25,461 nucleotides of DNA from the NCBI GenBank assembly GCA_002316385.1, contig DCDL01000051.1, positions 1-25,461 on the forward strand, read 5' to 3'. This document shows positions 1-8,017 of this stretch, piece by piece. The translations under genes and the position numbers were made by a program. Position 1 is the first letter of the stretch. Each line of letters starts with the position of its first letter. Source of the DNA: Clostridium sp. UBA1056. Lineage in GTDB: Bacteria > Bacillota > Clostridia > Clostridiales > Clostridiaceae. The notes below the pieces were generated by a model. It ran no database searches. It worked only from the letters and a program-made list of their open reading frames with translations, and was not told the origin of the DNA.

Positions 1-170
1 TGAACGATAAGATTCTTTTTATCTTGTTCCAGTTTTTTAATATGTCTAAAATGTTAAATAGCTTCTAATTACTTACATTTCAACATCATCAGAACATATG
101 TACAATAGTTATTCTACTGTTTAATAATTATTTCATATTCAGTTTTAAGGTATACTTACTTTACAATCAC

Positions 171-213
171 ATATCCTAATAAACCCTTATATTTACTGGT
201 TTTATTAGGATAT
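171..213 (-). terminator. Probable hairpin terminator downstream of the M3 peptidase remnant
   Basis: Bases 171-183 and 201-213 are perfect 13-base inverted arms (ATATCCTAATAAA and its complement) around a 17-base loop. The hairpin lies about 85 bases past the stop of the minus-strand peptidase remnant. There is no clean U run after either arm, so it may be a weak or bidirectional terminator. The rest of bases 1-296 shows no gene that I can support. Confidence 0.45.
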
Positions 214-296
214 ATTAATCATTTAACTTACTATACATTAACTACTAAAGATAATATATATTCCTACAGATGGTTTAGAACAACAGCTTTTGGAAG

Positions 297-1229
297 TTAT
301 AACTTTTTCTCTGCCTCAAGTACCCATTCTTCAATATCTTTAATGATTACTTCAATACTACCAGGCTCAAATGGATTTTTCATATTCCCCATCTTAAGAA
401 CCTCAACAAATGACAAAGCTCCACCTACTTTACATAAGTTAACATAATCCTTCCAGGCTTCTTCTCTATTAGTCCTTGCCTTACTCCAGAACTCAAAAGC
501 TACAACTTGAGTTAATCCATAGTCGATATAATAAAAAGGTCCCCCAAAAATATGTGATTGACGAAGCCAATATGCTTCCTTATCTAAATATTCATTACCT
601 TCATAGTTTCTATAAGGAATATACTTCTTTTCAATGTCATGCCACATACTATTTCTTTCTTCAAAGGTAGCTTCTGGTTTTTCATATATATCATGTTGAA
701 ATTCATCAACAGCAGCAATATATGTTAGTAAGAATAGAGCACTACACATATGTGAAAACTTATATTTATCTGCTCCTTCGCCGAAAAACTCTTCTAACCA
801 TGGTTCAATTAAGAACTCCATGCTCATTGAATGAATTTCAGATATGTCTTCAGTGGCCATTACATACTCAGATATGTCAGAGCTTCTGCATAAATAATTT
901 TGAAAAGCATGTCCTATTTCATGAATTACCTCATTGAAATTTTCTATAGTTCCATTGTATTTTGCGTAAACAAATGGTGCCTTATATTTAGGCATATACT
1001 CACAAAATCCACCAGATTCTTTATTCTTTCTATCTTCAATATCTAAAAGTTCTCTATTAACCATATATTTAAAAAATTCGTTAGTTTCTTTTGATAATTC
1101 TTCGTACATTTTAAGAGTTTTATCTACAATAAAGCTAGAGTTACCCTTTATTATAGGATTTTCATCTTTAAAGAATATGCCTTCATCATAATAATTGATA
1201 GAATCAACACCTAATCTTTTACACCCTTT
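297..1229 (-). pseudogene. M3 family oligoendopeptidase, 5'-truncated remnant
   Basis: This is the C-terminal half of a zinc oligoendopeptidase (PepF/M3 type), which cleaves short peptides in the cytoplasm. The zinc motif HEIGHAF is intact (H63, E64, H67 counted from the ATG at 1107-1109), with a likely third ligand E91 in DISEIHS. Family members are usually about 560-600 residues, but only about 310 codons are open here. The frame stays open and protein-like upstream of that ATG, through KRLGVDSINYYDEGIFF, up to a TGA at 1230-1232. The upstream part therefore belongs to the same protein, and the 5' half is missing. The open frame begins inside the end of the adenosine deaminase gene, so the two were probably joined by a deletion. 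A product from the internal ATG would lack most of the N-terminal helical domain and is unlikely to be an active peptidase. Confidence 0.82.
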
Positions 1230-2175
1230 TCAAACCATTAAGTCTTATATCATCAAGTTCTTCCGCTGTTAATGTTTCTGCATCATATAACCTTAGGTAT
1301 TCCTTAGATACATCGCTATCAAAAATAAGTATATCATCAGAATTGAGAGTTATATCAACTCCATAACCATAAAGGTCCCTAATGGGATGTGTTTTTAATT
1401 CTTTAACTCTGCCAAGTTTGACATTACTTGTAGGTGTAATATTTAACCGAATATGATTATCTATTAAAAACTGAACCACCTCTTCTGAACTTACAGCAGC
1501 AATTCCATGCTGCACTTCATCCAGCTCCAACACTTCAACTCCCTTTTTAACATCATCAGCAGTTCCCCACTCTCCAATATGAGCTTTAAGCTTCAATTCC
1601 TCATTCTTAGCTCTCTTATAAATCGGCATAAAATTTTCAATTGGTTGTGCGAATTCATCACCATACAAATCAATGGAATAAAAAATGTTGTGTCCCCAGA
1701 AAGGTTCTAAACATCTTGATAGATAATTTACGGAACAATGTCTTGATAATCCTATTTGTAGCCGCAATTCAACTTCTGGTGCTATCCTTTGGTTAGCATC
1801 TTGAAATACATGAATTAGCTCTTCTATGTTATTATCAAAAAATTCTCCTAAACCCCAAACATCTTCACCAATCTCAAGAATTTTAATTCCATCTTCTTTA
1901 GCTTGAACAAAAGTCGCATCAATTAGCACTTTTCGCATTTCTTTTGTATTAAATCTTTCACCAATATACACGTCATTCCAATGATGCATATCTTGCATGG
2001 TAGATAGAATTCCTTTGAAAAAAGGAATTTCTATTCCAGTTTGAAGTTGAATGTACTCTCTACTCCCACCTAATACAAAATGATTGTGCAAATCTGATTT
2101 TGGAATCGTTCTCAATACACTTATGTCACGTTTCTTTAATGCTTCCATGAACTTATCCGAATAGAAGTCTTTCAT
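1219..2175 (-). CDS. Adenosine deaminase family protein, C-terminus probably altered by a deletion
   Basis: This is a metal-dependent purine deaminase of the amidohydrolase fold; the family removes the 6-amino group of adenosine or related purines in the cytoplasm. Family landmarks are visible: the metal-binding HxH in KSDLHNHF (H30, H32), HIGEWG (H199 and the proton-transfer E202), QHG (H223), TPTSN (248-251 region) and the NSDD pair (D280, D281). The start has a good ribosome site, AGGAAAG, just upstream, and the gene follows the split GNAT gene by 21 bases in a likely operon. The last residues (DIRLNGLKRV) stop where family members normally continue for roughly 15-25 residues. The stop lies in sequence whose other frame is the peptidase remnant. 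All catalytic residues are upstream of that junction, so activity may survive. Exact substrate (adenosine, adenine or other) cannot be told from the sequence. Confidence 0.85.
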   Translation of the reverse strand: MKDFYSDKFMEALKKRDISVLRTIPKSDLHNHFVLGGSREYIQLQTGIEIPFFKGILSTMQDMHHWNDVYIGERFNTKEMRKVLIDATFVQAKEDGIKILEIGEDVWGLGEFFDNNIEELIHVFQDANQRIAPEVELRLQIGLSRHCSVNYLSRCLEPFWGHNIFYSIDLYGDEFAQPIENFMPIYKRAKNEELKLKAHIGEWGTADDVKKGVEVLELDEVQHGIAAVSSEEVVQFLIDNHIRLNITPTSNVKLGRVKELKTHPIRDLYGYGVDITLNSDDILIFDSDVSKEYLRLYDAETLTAEELDDIRLNGLKRV

Positions 2176-2196
2176 TTTTCTTTCCTTTCATATGAA

Positions 2197-3087
2197 CTAA
2201 TATTTATATTTTACATACTTGTTTGCTTCTCCTGTTTTCTTGAAACCTACAGATCGGTATAGTGATTGAGAAGCTTTATTACCAATCGCTGTACTTACAT
2301 AAACACACTGTACACCTCTCTTTTGTAATTCTGCGAGTCCAAAATTGAGTGTACGTTTCATAATTCCACGTCGTCGGTATTTCTCAAGACATGCTACTGG
2401 TTCAAGAAGCGCAGTATTACTATTTGGGTCTATCCACCATGTTGTAAACCCTATAAAATTATTTGTCGATACGTCACGAATTACATAATCTAATGTATTA
2501 GTATGATCATTGGATTGCAGGTAATCACGAAACATCTTTTCAGAAATAGCATGGCCCGTCGGAATAGAAGCATACTTAATACGCTCAGGTATATCTTCTT
2601 CTGTCAATATACTTATCTGTTCTTCCAACCATTCACATTCTTCTGCTACCCAATTTTTAAGATCTAGTATTGCTTGAAACCTTTTTTCGTTTTCTTTTTT
2701 ATATCCATGATTTATTAATGATTTGCATAAATTCTCATTTAATCTATTAGTAATTATAAATAATTCTTCAGAATTTTGATAAAGTATTTCAACTAAATTG
2801 ATTGCTTCATCCATGTATTGTTCATAATTAGGCATAATTCTAAGTTAATATTCTCCCTCATCTATATATGTCAATAAATATCCAATTGGTGTTTCATCAA
2901 TGTAGAGCAACTTTCCGTAAAAGTATACATCTGTGGGTCCATTTCCGTACAGATATCTATCAAAACTCAAACCACCTATATGCGGCTCCCATGACTGAGT
3001 CATAGTTGCTTTACATATACTACTTTCAATGTAGCACATGATATTATAATCAATTTCATCTGTAACGTTTCTAAGTGTAATCATCAT
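2197..3087 (-). pseudogene. GNAT N-acetyltransferase interrupted by one in-frame TAA
   Basis: Two open frames, 2845-3087 (80 codons) and 2197-2835 (212 codons from its ATG), are in the same reading frame, separated only by a TAA at 2845-2847 and the three codons L-R-I. Read through, they give one protein of about 296 residues. The first part ends ...YIDEGEY and the second starts MPNYEQYMDEAINL, which is a smooth continuation. The acetyl-CoA binding motif A (EPVACLEKYRRRGIMKRTL) lies in the second part, followed by the usual GNAT ending (NKASQSLYRSVGF). The 5' end has a strong site (GGGGGA) with two adjacent ATGs; the second (3082-3084) has the better spacing. A TAT or TAC tyrosine codon changed to TAA would explain the lesion. 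The second fragment lacks a convincing ribosome site of its own. The substrate is unknown. Confidence 0.8.
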
Positions 3088-3259
3088 AAATCCCCCTATG
3101 ATTTTTTACATTCAGTTTTCAAAGAATGATTTTAATCTTAGTTAGCTCTTCATATCTACAAACTATAAATTAATTATATAATTGTAAGCCTTATGAGAAC
3201 AATCCATATTAAATTATATTTTGCTATATAGTAATTTTTTGTTTTCTTTTTGTAATTAC

Positions 3260-3560
3260 TCAATTAGCTATCTTTTTATAGTGGAATCAAACCACTCTTC
3301 CGTTGCCAAAACCTTATAAAACTCTATAAAGCAATGTTTAATTCCCTGTTCAACGTGTCCCATTTCGCTAAAAGCTACTTTGGTTTGATATGACACTCCG
3401 AGGGCTTAAATTCCCATACAACGCATGGTACACATTAGTAGTATCTTTTAAGTGATTAGCCTACTAATTCATATCTGCTTAAATTTACACTTGCGTTATA
3501 ATCTCTATCTATAACATAGCCACACTCTTCGCAGATATAGGTACGTTCTGATAATGAAAG
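3260..3560 (-). ncRNA. Probable omega-RNA and right-end region of the TnpB element
   Basis: In IS200/IS605-type elements the TnpB guide RNA overlaps the 3' end of tnpB and the right end of the element. The stretch beyond the tnpB stop (3455 down to about 3260) has no open frame, is less AT-rich than its flanks and contains short hairpins, for example GTGG/CCAC around 3282-3296 and a CCCTCGGAGTG segment near 3395-3405. The limits are inferred from family layout; I cannot fix the exact RNA ends or the guide. Confidence 0.4.
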
Positions 3561-4577
3561 TTTAGTTTTCACATGTCCACACTCACTACAAGTCTTTGAT
3601 GATGGATAGAATCTATCAGCTTCAACAAACTCAATTCCATAAAATTCACATTTATATTTAAGCTTAATTTTAAAATCATATAAACATTGCTCTGCAATAG
3701 CTTTTGATAAATGCTTATTTTTCATCATACCTTTGATGTTAAGTGTTTCCATAACTACTCTTGATGGCTTGGTTTTCACTATCTTATTCGTTGCTTGGTG
3801 TATATGATTACTTCTTATATTTGCTAATCGCCTATAAAGTAACCTTATTTGCTTTTCAAGTTTTGCAATGCTCTCGGTCTTGACATACTCCTTTCCTTTT
3901 CTATTTTTTTCATATTTATTTGAACATTGTCTTTGTTTTCTTCTTAAAGTCTTTTTAAGCTTTTTCACTTTCTTTGTTTTATTGATATTTCTATATGTCA
4001 TTCTATTGGAGCATATAGCTAAATCTTTAACCCCAACGTCTATACCAATACTTTCATCTGTTAATTCAATGATTGGTTCTTCCTTTTCTATGCCAACTGC
4101 TATAAACCAATACTTTCCGTCAAAGCTTATCCTTGGATTAGTATATTTACAATTCATAGGAATTGAATTTTTCTTTACAGTTATCCAACCTATTTTTTCA
4201 ATTAATACTGCATTATCTTTAACTTTTAGCTTTATATTATCATTGTAAAATGATGGCTTTGATTTCTTTCTGCTCTTAAATCTTGGTTTTTCAGATTCAC
4301 CTTTAAAGAATCTCTTATAAGCATTACACGCATCTTTAACAGCCTGCTTAGCTACATTGTTAGATACCTCATTAAGCCAATTTAAACTATCTTGCTTTAA
4401 TATGGTTATTTCTTTTCTCAAATCATTATCAGATATAAATTTGCCACCATTTTTATAATTTTCTTCTTGTCTTGCTAATGTCCAGTTATAAACAAATCTT
4501 GCAGTTCCAACCGATTGCCATAACTTTTCTTCTTGTTCTTTGGTTGTGTTTAGTCTAATTTTACATGCCTTAATCAT
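3456..4577 (-). CDS. tnpB: TnpB, IS605/IS1341-type RNA-guided endonuclease
   Basis: A 373-residue TnpB, the transposon-encoded RNA-guided DNA nuclease related to Cas12. The order is an N-terminal helix-turn-helix/wedge region (1-110), a beta region (111-170), then a split RuvC domain: D180 in GIDVGVKDLA, E277 in VVMETLNIKGM and D359 in DRDYNAS. Between the last two is a zinc ribbon with C330, C333, C349 and C352. Length and all three catalytic acids match active members. The start has AGGAGGTGATTAAAG directly upstream. No TnpA (Y1 transposase) is present in the window, so this is a TnpB-only element that would need a partner in trans to move. A small ribbon-helix-helix gene is transcribed divergently from the same intergenic space. 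It is not one of the nuclease-dead TnpB-derived regulators, because the D-E-D triad is intact. Confidence 0.95.
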   Translation of the reverse strand: MIKACKIRLNTTKEQEEKLWQSVGTARFVYNWTLARQEENYKNGGKFISDNDLRKEITILKQDSLNWLNEVSNNVAKQAVKDACNAYKRFFKGESEKPRFKSRKKSKPSFYNDNIKLKVKDNAVLIEKIGWITVKKNSIPMNCKYTNPRISFDGKYWFIAVGIEKEEPIIELTDESIGIDVGVKDLAICSNRMTYRNINKTKKVKKLKKTLRRKQRQCSNKYEKNRKGKEYVKTESIAKLEKQIRLLYRRLANIRSNHIHQATNKIVKTKPSRVVMETLNIKGMMKNKHLSKAIAEQCLYDFKIKLKYKCEFYGIEFVEADRFYPSSKTCSECGHVKTKLSLSERTYICEECGYVIDRDYNASVNLSRYELVG

Positions 4578-4581
4578 CTTT

Positions 4582-4667
4582 AATCACCTCCTATAATTAT
4601 AGCAGCATATATTGATGGTAGTTCCGATGTGCTTATGTATATATTATTATAACTATAAGGAGTGATT
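4582..4667. promoter_or_regulatory. Divergent tnpB / ribbon-helix-helix control region with long inverted arms
   Basis: The 92-base space between the two starts is framed by near-matching inverted arms at 4582-4601 and 4648-4667. Each arm holds the ribosome site of its gene (AGGAGG for tnpB, AAGGAG for the small gene) plus adjoining AT-rich sequence. The arms match almost base for base apart from one shifted base and one transition. This symmetry could be an operator for the small DNA-binding protein or the trace of a duplicated 5' region. Confidence 0.5.
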
Positions 4668-4669
4668 TT

Positions 4670-4828
4670 ATGAATAAGTACAGCTTAAAAAATAGAACAC
4701 ACATACCCAATGCAATTGACACTGAATTATATGAACAACTAACCCAATATTTCAAGGATACCGATATTCCAGTTTCCAAGTTATTGGATAGATCCATACG
4801 TTTACTGCTAGAGTCTACTAAGAAATAG
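4670..4828 (+). CDS. Small ribbon-helix-helix protein associated with TnpB
   Basis: A 52-residue protein starting MNKYSLKNRTHIPNAIDTEL, below the size cut-off used for most gene calls. It has the ribbon-helix-helix layout: a short beta strand (residues 6-13), helix A (DTELYEQLTQYFKDT, about 17-31), a turn, then helix B (PVSKLLDRSIRLLLES, about 34-49). Such proteins bind DNA as dimers and often act as repressors. The ribosome site AAGGAGTGAT lies 4 to 13 bases before the ATG, so translation is well supported. It is transcribed away from tnpB out of a shared, symmetric 5' region, which suggests it controls tnpB or itself; that is inference. I do not recognise a specific named family. Confidence 0.75.
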   Translation: MNKYSLKNRTHIPNAIDTELYEQLTQYFKDTDIPVSKLLDRSIRLLLESTKK

Positions 4829-5051
4829 TAGGTTTTTTAAACTTTTGTAAGGTTTTATTAACTGTTAACTCCCTCCATTTTAGTTGAAAAAACACCTCTT
4901 AATTCTATTCATTTAAACACCACTCCTTTTTTACCTTACTACCAAACTATCTCCATTACAGTTAACTATTACTATTTTATCATGCTTTTAACATAAACGT
5001 ATTATTAGTTTTGTAATTCATCCATTATATTCACTTATAAACAAAACCACT

Positions 5052-5090
5052 AAAATCCTTAAAGTTTTCACAGCTCTAAGGATTTTGTTT
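5052..5090 (+). terminator. Hairpin terminator after the ribbon-helix-helix gene
   Basis: Perfect 10-base inverted arms AAAATCCTTA (5053-5062 region) and TAAGGATTTT (5077-5086), loop about 14 bases, followed by TGTTTATATCTT. The U-rich tail is interrupted by G, so strength is uncertain. Confidence 0.45.
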
Positions 5091-5159
5091 ATATCTTAGC
5101 TATATAATTCAAGAAGTTGTTATCTAATTGGGTTATACTTCACAATGTGCTTGAATTTC

Positions 5160-5202
5160 CAATCAAAAATACCGTAAATCCATTCTGAATAATACGGTAT
5201 TT
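5160..5202 (-). terminator. Rho-independent terminator of the AraC-type regulator
   Basis: Perfect 10-base inverted arms at 5167-5176 (AAATACCGTA) and 5193-5202. Read on the minus strand the hairpin is followed by TTTTTGATT. It lies 54-89 bases past the stop of the regulator gene. Confidence 0.65.
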
Positions 5203-5255
5203 CAATAAATTATTGAGTTTTTAATAATCGTGAATATTAATAAAAATTATATGAC

Positions 5256-6167
5256 TTATTCTATATTTAACTGTTTTACTGGTCTTGCTTCAATATATCC
5301 TCTGTATCCCATAGGTGCTAATTGAAATCTTGGTCCATCTTCATCGGCCCATTCAAAGCCGTAAACCTCAGGATTATAATTTTTCATAATATCCCATAGC
5401 TCCCTTATCTCTTCATCAAACTTTTCGTCATCAAAAGGCTGTCCTTGAAAAACCATCATCTTACAGGGTTGAAGATCAATTAAATCAAATCCTTCTGGGA
5501 CTTCTCCTGCATAATTCACTGGAACTTCTACACCTTGAGTATATACTGATGTACCTGATTTCACTAAGTTTTTAGGCATCCACATTCCAATAGGTTCATA
5601 GATGGCTTCTTTGATACTAGAAAGAATTCCCCATACATCACAACCTACTTCCTCGCAATATTCAAAATAATGAGTAGCTTTAATTCCGCGTTTCAAAATT
5701 AACTTTCTTGCAGGACGATCAATTACTTGTACAAAAACTGTTTTTACATTAGAACTTTTAGACATGTTATCCTCTCCTTTTTGTAGCATAAGGTAATAAT
5801 CACGAATATGACTGGGCATAAAAAGTTTCAGTGGAGGTGTATTTTTGCAGTAGTATCGAGGAGTCATAGCAAATTGCTTGGAAAACGCCCTTGTAAAACC
5901 TTCATGTGAGTCAAAAAGGAAATCAAGTGCAACATCAATTATTTTAACATTCTCATCTCTCAATTTAACAGCAGCCCTAGACAAACGAAGTGCTCGAATG
6001 TATTCAAAGGGTGTTTTACCTATTAATTCTTTGAAAATCCTTGTAGAATGCCATGGTGAATATCCTGCTGCATTTGCAAGCATACAAAGAGTTATTGATT
6101 CGGTTAAATGATTCTCAATATAAATTTGCATACGATATACCGCATTTATCTTTTCCCAATTATCCAT
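5256..6167 (-). CDS. AraC-family regulator with GyrI-like effector-binding domain
   Basis: A 303-residue transcription regulator. Residues 8-108 are a double helix-turn-helix of AraC type (ITLCMLANAAGYSPWHSTRIFKE, then KIIDVALDFLFDSHEGFTRAF and the closing FAMTPRYY). Residues about 140-300 resemble the GyrI-like/BmrR small-molecule binding domain (IDRPARKLILKRG near 148, PCKMMVFQGQPFDD near 232, ending in GYRGYIEARPVK). This pairing is common in Rob/SoxS-like regulators that sense hydrophobic compounds and switch on efflux or detoxification genes; the real ligand here is unknown. The start is preceded by AAGAGGTGAGAAC. Between the domains, at residue 135, is an in-frame ATG (5763-5765) with a strong internal ribosome site AAGGAGAGG, which could yield the sensor domain alone. 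A CPBP protease gene lies upstream in the same direction. Confidence 0.88.
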   Translation of the reverse strand: MDNWEKINAVYRMQIYIENHLTESITLCMLANAAGYSPWHSTRIFKELIGKTPFEYIRALRLSRAAVKLRDENVKIIDVALDFLFDSHEGFTRAFSKQFAMTPRYYCKNTPPLKLFMPSHIRDYYLMLQKGEDNMSKSSNVKTVFVQVIDRPARKLILKRGIKATHYFEYCEEVGCDVWGILSSIKEAIYEPIGMWMPKNLVKSGTSVYTQGVEVPVNYAGEVPEGFDLIDLQPCKMMVFQGQPFDDEKFDEEIRELWDIMKNYNPEVYGFEWADEDGPRFQLAPMGYRGYIEARPVKQLNIE

Positions 6168-6326
6168 GTTCTCACCTCTTAAATAAAGGATAACATATTC
6201 ATATAGATTTTTACTTGACCCATTTTGCTACAAATAATTTTTAGAGATTATACTCAATTTAATGTTAGTTCTCTCATTTTAATACCCAATCACTTATAAA
6301 AAATATTTGATTGATTTATTACACAA

Positions 6327-7352
6327 TTAGTTGGGAATGTTAGCTCCATCTCCTTCTGAAAGGCGAGTTTCTTGTTGGTATTCCTTTGTTGCTAAAAATG
6401 GTAGAAAAATAATACTGAAAACAATGAGTACGATAATCACATCTTTTAAACTTATAGCAATATTGTTTGGCATTCCTCCAAAAAGTACAAATCCAAGATT
6501 ATTGTTTAGATAATGAATCATGGCCACAGCCCAAATATTCTCTGTTTTTAGGTATACATAGCCAAAGAAAACAGAAAAACATATACAGACAATAAGCTGA
6601 CAAATTACGCTATACAAAGAAGTCTCTGGACTATAATAGAATAAATTTATAGGGAAATGCCAGAGCCCCCAAATAACTCCCAGTAAAAGCACTCCCGTTC
6701 TCTTACCAAACCTATGCTGAAGTACTGGTTGTAAGAAGTATCGCCATCCATACTCTTCTCCAAAAAATAAAAGGTAAGTAAATAAAAAATTAAATAGCAA
6801 TAAGATAAGTGTAAAAATTATCTTTGGGTTTTTAAAGGCTGCAAAAAAGTCACTTATAGATCCTTCTATAGCACATGATATAAAACCTTTTAATAGGTAA
6901 AGTAGAACAAATAGAAGAATATAAAATACTGATTTTTTTCCATTCTTCCTTATGCTAAGTCCAAACTCTGCACGCTTTTCTGTTCCTTCTACACCCAGCA
7001 TAATAATTCCAAGAATACTTCCGCCCATAAGTGATATCTCAACCACAGTTTGGGTGGCCCCATATCCTGTGAATGTCTGTACCAATATTACAATAACCGT
7101 AACTATTGTAGAAAGCAAAAACACTCCAAAGAAATTTTTAGGAACTCTTTCTCTTATTTCTTTGTTACATAAAAACGCTACCATAACTCCCATTGCTGGA
7201 TAGTACATTTGTGCAAGAGGAAAAGCATCCACTGGTCCCTTATAATATGCAAAGGCCATTGCAATTCCCATAACAGCAGTCATTCCAAAACACACTATAA
7301 AGAATACGATAATATTACTCTTCTCTTTGCGTTGCTTGTCTAAATTCTCCAT
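6327..7352 (-). CDS. CPBP family intramembrane glutamic protease
   Basis: A 341-residue polytopic membrane protein with about eight hydrophobic helices (for example residues 13-36, 75-92, 105-121, 143-161, 178-197, 221-238, 247-266). It carries the CPBP (CAAX protease and bacteriocin-processing) motifs: EEYGWR (E199, E200, R204), WGLWHFP with H232, and HYLNN (H280, N284). Family members cleave substrates within the membrane; in Firmicutes several are linked to bacteriocin self-immunity or to processing of peptides, but the substrate is not predictable here. The start is placed at the ATG at 7350-7352 because AGGAGAG sits 7 bases upstream; a longer frame from 7409 has no such site. It lies upstream of and codirectional with the AraC-type regulator but with a 159-base gap, so they need not be cotranscribed. 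Confidence 0.87.
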   Translation of the reverse strand: MENLDKQRKEKSNIIVFFIVCFGMTAVMGIAMAFAYYKGPVDAFPLAQMYYPAMGVMVAFLCNKEIRERVPKNFFGVFLLSTIVTVIVILVQTFTGYGATQTVVEISLMGGSILGIIMLGVEGTEKRAEFGLSIRKNGKKSVFYILLFVLLYLLKGFISCAIEGSISDFFAAFKNPKIIFTLILLLFNFLFTYLLFFGEEYGWRYFLQPVLQHRFGKRTGVLLLGVIWGLWHFPINLFYYSPETSLYSVICQLIVCICFSVFFGYVYLKTENIWAVAMIHYLNNNLGFVLFGGMPNNIAISLKDVIIVLIVFSIIFLPFLATKEYQQETRLSEGDGANIPN

Positions 7353-7409
7353 AAATACTCTCCTAATAATTATTACTTTCTTTGAATAAGAACATTTATG
7401 TAATTTCAT

Positions 7410-7561
7410 TATATAATTAAATGACTATACTAAAATATAATAAAAAAACATATATATTCACATTATAATTATAACAAGATTACCACATATATACAAATTA
7501 TAGAAAATACCGTTGTCTTTAAGTAATATATCACAGTATTAAATTACCATAAAAATATATC
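7410..7561. other. AT-rich gap before the small RNA promoter
   Basis: The space upstream of the protease gene is almost pure A/T and presumably holds its minus-strand promoter; TATAAT on the minus strand near 7413-7418 is a candidate -10, but no good -35 accompanies it. I see no open frame. Confidence 0.35.
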
Positions 7562-7590
7562 TTGTATATGAAAATAAAATATGATATTAT
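7562..7590 (+). promoter_or_regulatory. Sigma-A type promoter of the structured small RNA
   Basis: TTGTAT at 7562-7567, a 17-base spacer, then TATTAT at 7585-7590. Both hexamers and the spacing fit a vegetative promoter, and transcription would start near 7597, just before the structured region. Confidence 0.7.
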
Positions 7591-7596
7591 AATCTC

Positions 7597-7872
7597 ACAA
7601 CAAAGAAATGACTAATTAATAAATAGTTAAATTTCTGGAATATGCGTTAAGCTCTTATTTTGAACCTACATTTAAAGTTAGGGAGTTCAATATTTAAATG
7701 AGGAAATGTACCTTCTTATGAGTCCTTTTTACGGCATTGAAGGCGATTGAGACATCTGTGAGGACACCCACCTATCGAGGGATAGGCTTCAAAATTAGAG
7801 TACCGGTATTTTGGATTTCATTTAGAAATTGTAAGCCAATGCTTAATAACGTTAAGCACTGGCTTTTATTTA
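7597..7872 (+). ncRNA. Structured small RNA of about 275 nt, class uncertain (raiA-type or 6S candidate)
   Basis: Bases 7597-7872 have no protein-like frame but show layered pairing and a stretch (7720-7810) that is clearly richer in G and C than its surroundings. Long-range stems are: 7630-7639 with 7821-7830 (AATTTCT/AGAAATT extended by G-U pairs) and 7652-7664 with 7788-7800 (13 pairs, one mismatch). Inside are a hairpin CCTAC/GTTAGG around 7665-7682 and a perfect hairpin CCTATC-GAGG-GATAGG at 7771-7786. The RNA has its own promoter and an intrinsic terminator and lies between genes on the other strand, so it is a stand-alone transcript. The long closing stem fits 6S RNA, but the large multi-hairpin centre fits a more complex class such as the raiA motif. 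I cannot settle which from memory. Confidence 0.7.
7833..7872 (+). terminator. Intrinsic terminator of the small RNA
   Basis: Arms 7833-7846 (AAGCCAATGCTTAA) and 7852-7865 (TTAAGCACTGGCTT) pair with a single mismatch around a 5-base loop, followed by TTATTTAT. Confidence 0.8.
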
Positions 7873-8017
7873 TGGTTATAATATAATTAAATCCTTAAGT
7901 TCAATTCGCATAACCTCTTATCATTATTTTATTCTATTGAAGTAATTATAATTTTTCAATTGGAAAGTATAGATATAATTCACCATTGTTATATTTAGTA
8001 TTTGTTACATAAAAAAT
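7873..8017. other. Short gap after the small RNA
   Basis: AT-rich sequence between the plus-strand small RNA and the end of the minus-strand ABC-F gene. No gene is seen. Confidence 0.4.

Larger units (their letters stand above)
4829..5255. other. Non-coding gap with two hairpins
   Basis: No gene is supportable. The stretch is T- and A-rich and contains two separate hairpins: one at 5052-5087 (arms AAAATCCTTA and TAAGGATTTT) that reads well as a plus-strand terminator for the small ribbon-helix-helix gene, and one at 5167-5202 described separately. The left end of the TnpB element is probably between 4829 and about 4900 but no clear terminal repeat is visible. Confidence 0.5.

Noticed and set aside
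3868..4248. Plus-strand open frame of 126 codons opposite tnpB
   Set aside because: It is antisense to the conserved RuvC part of tnpB, is rich in F/L/S as expected of a shadow of Lys-rich coding, and has no ribosome site.
3456..4577. TnpB as a nuclease-dead regulator (TldR-like)
   Set aside because: All three RuvC acids and the four zinc cysteines are present.
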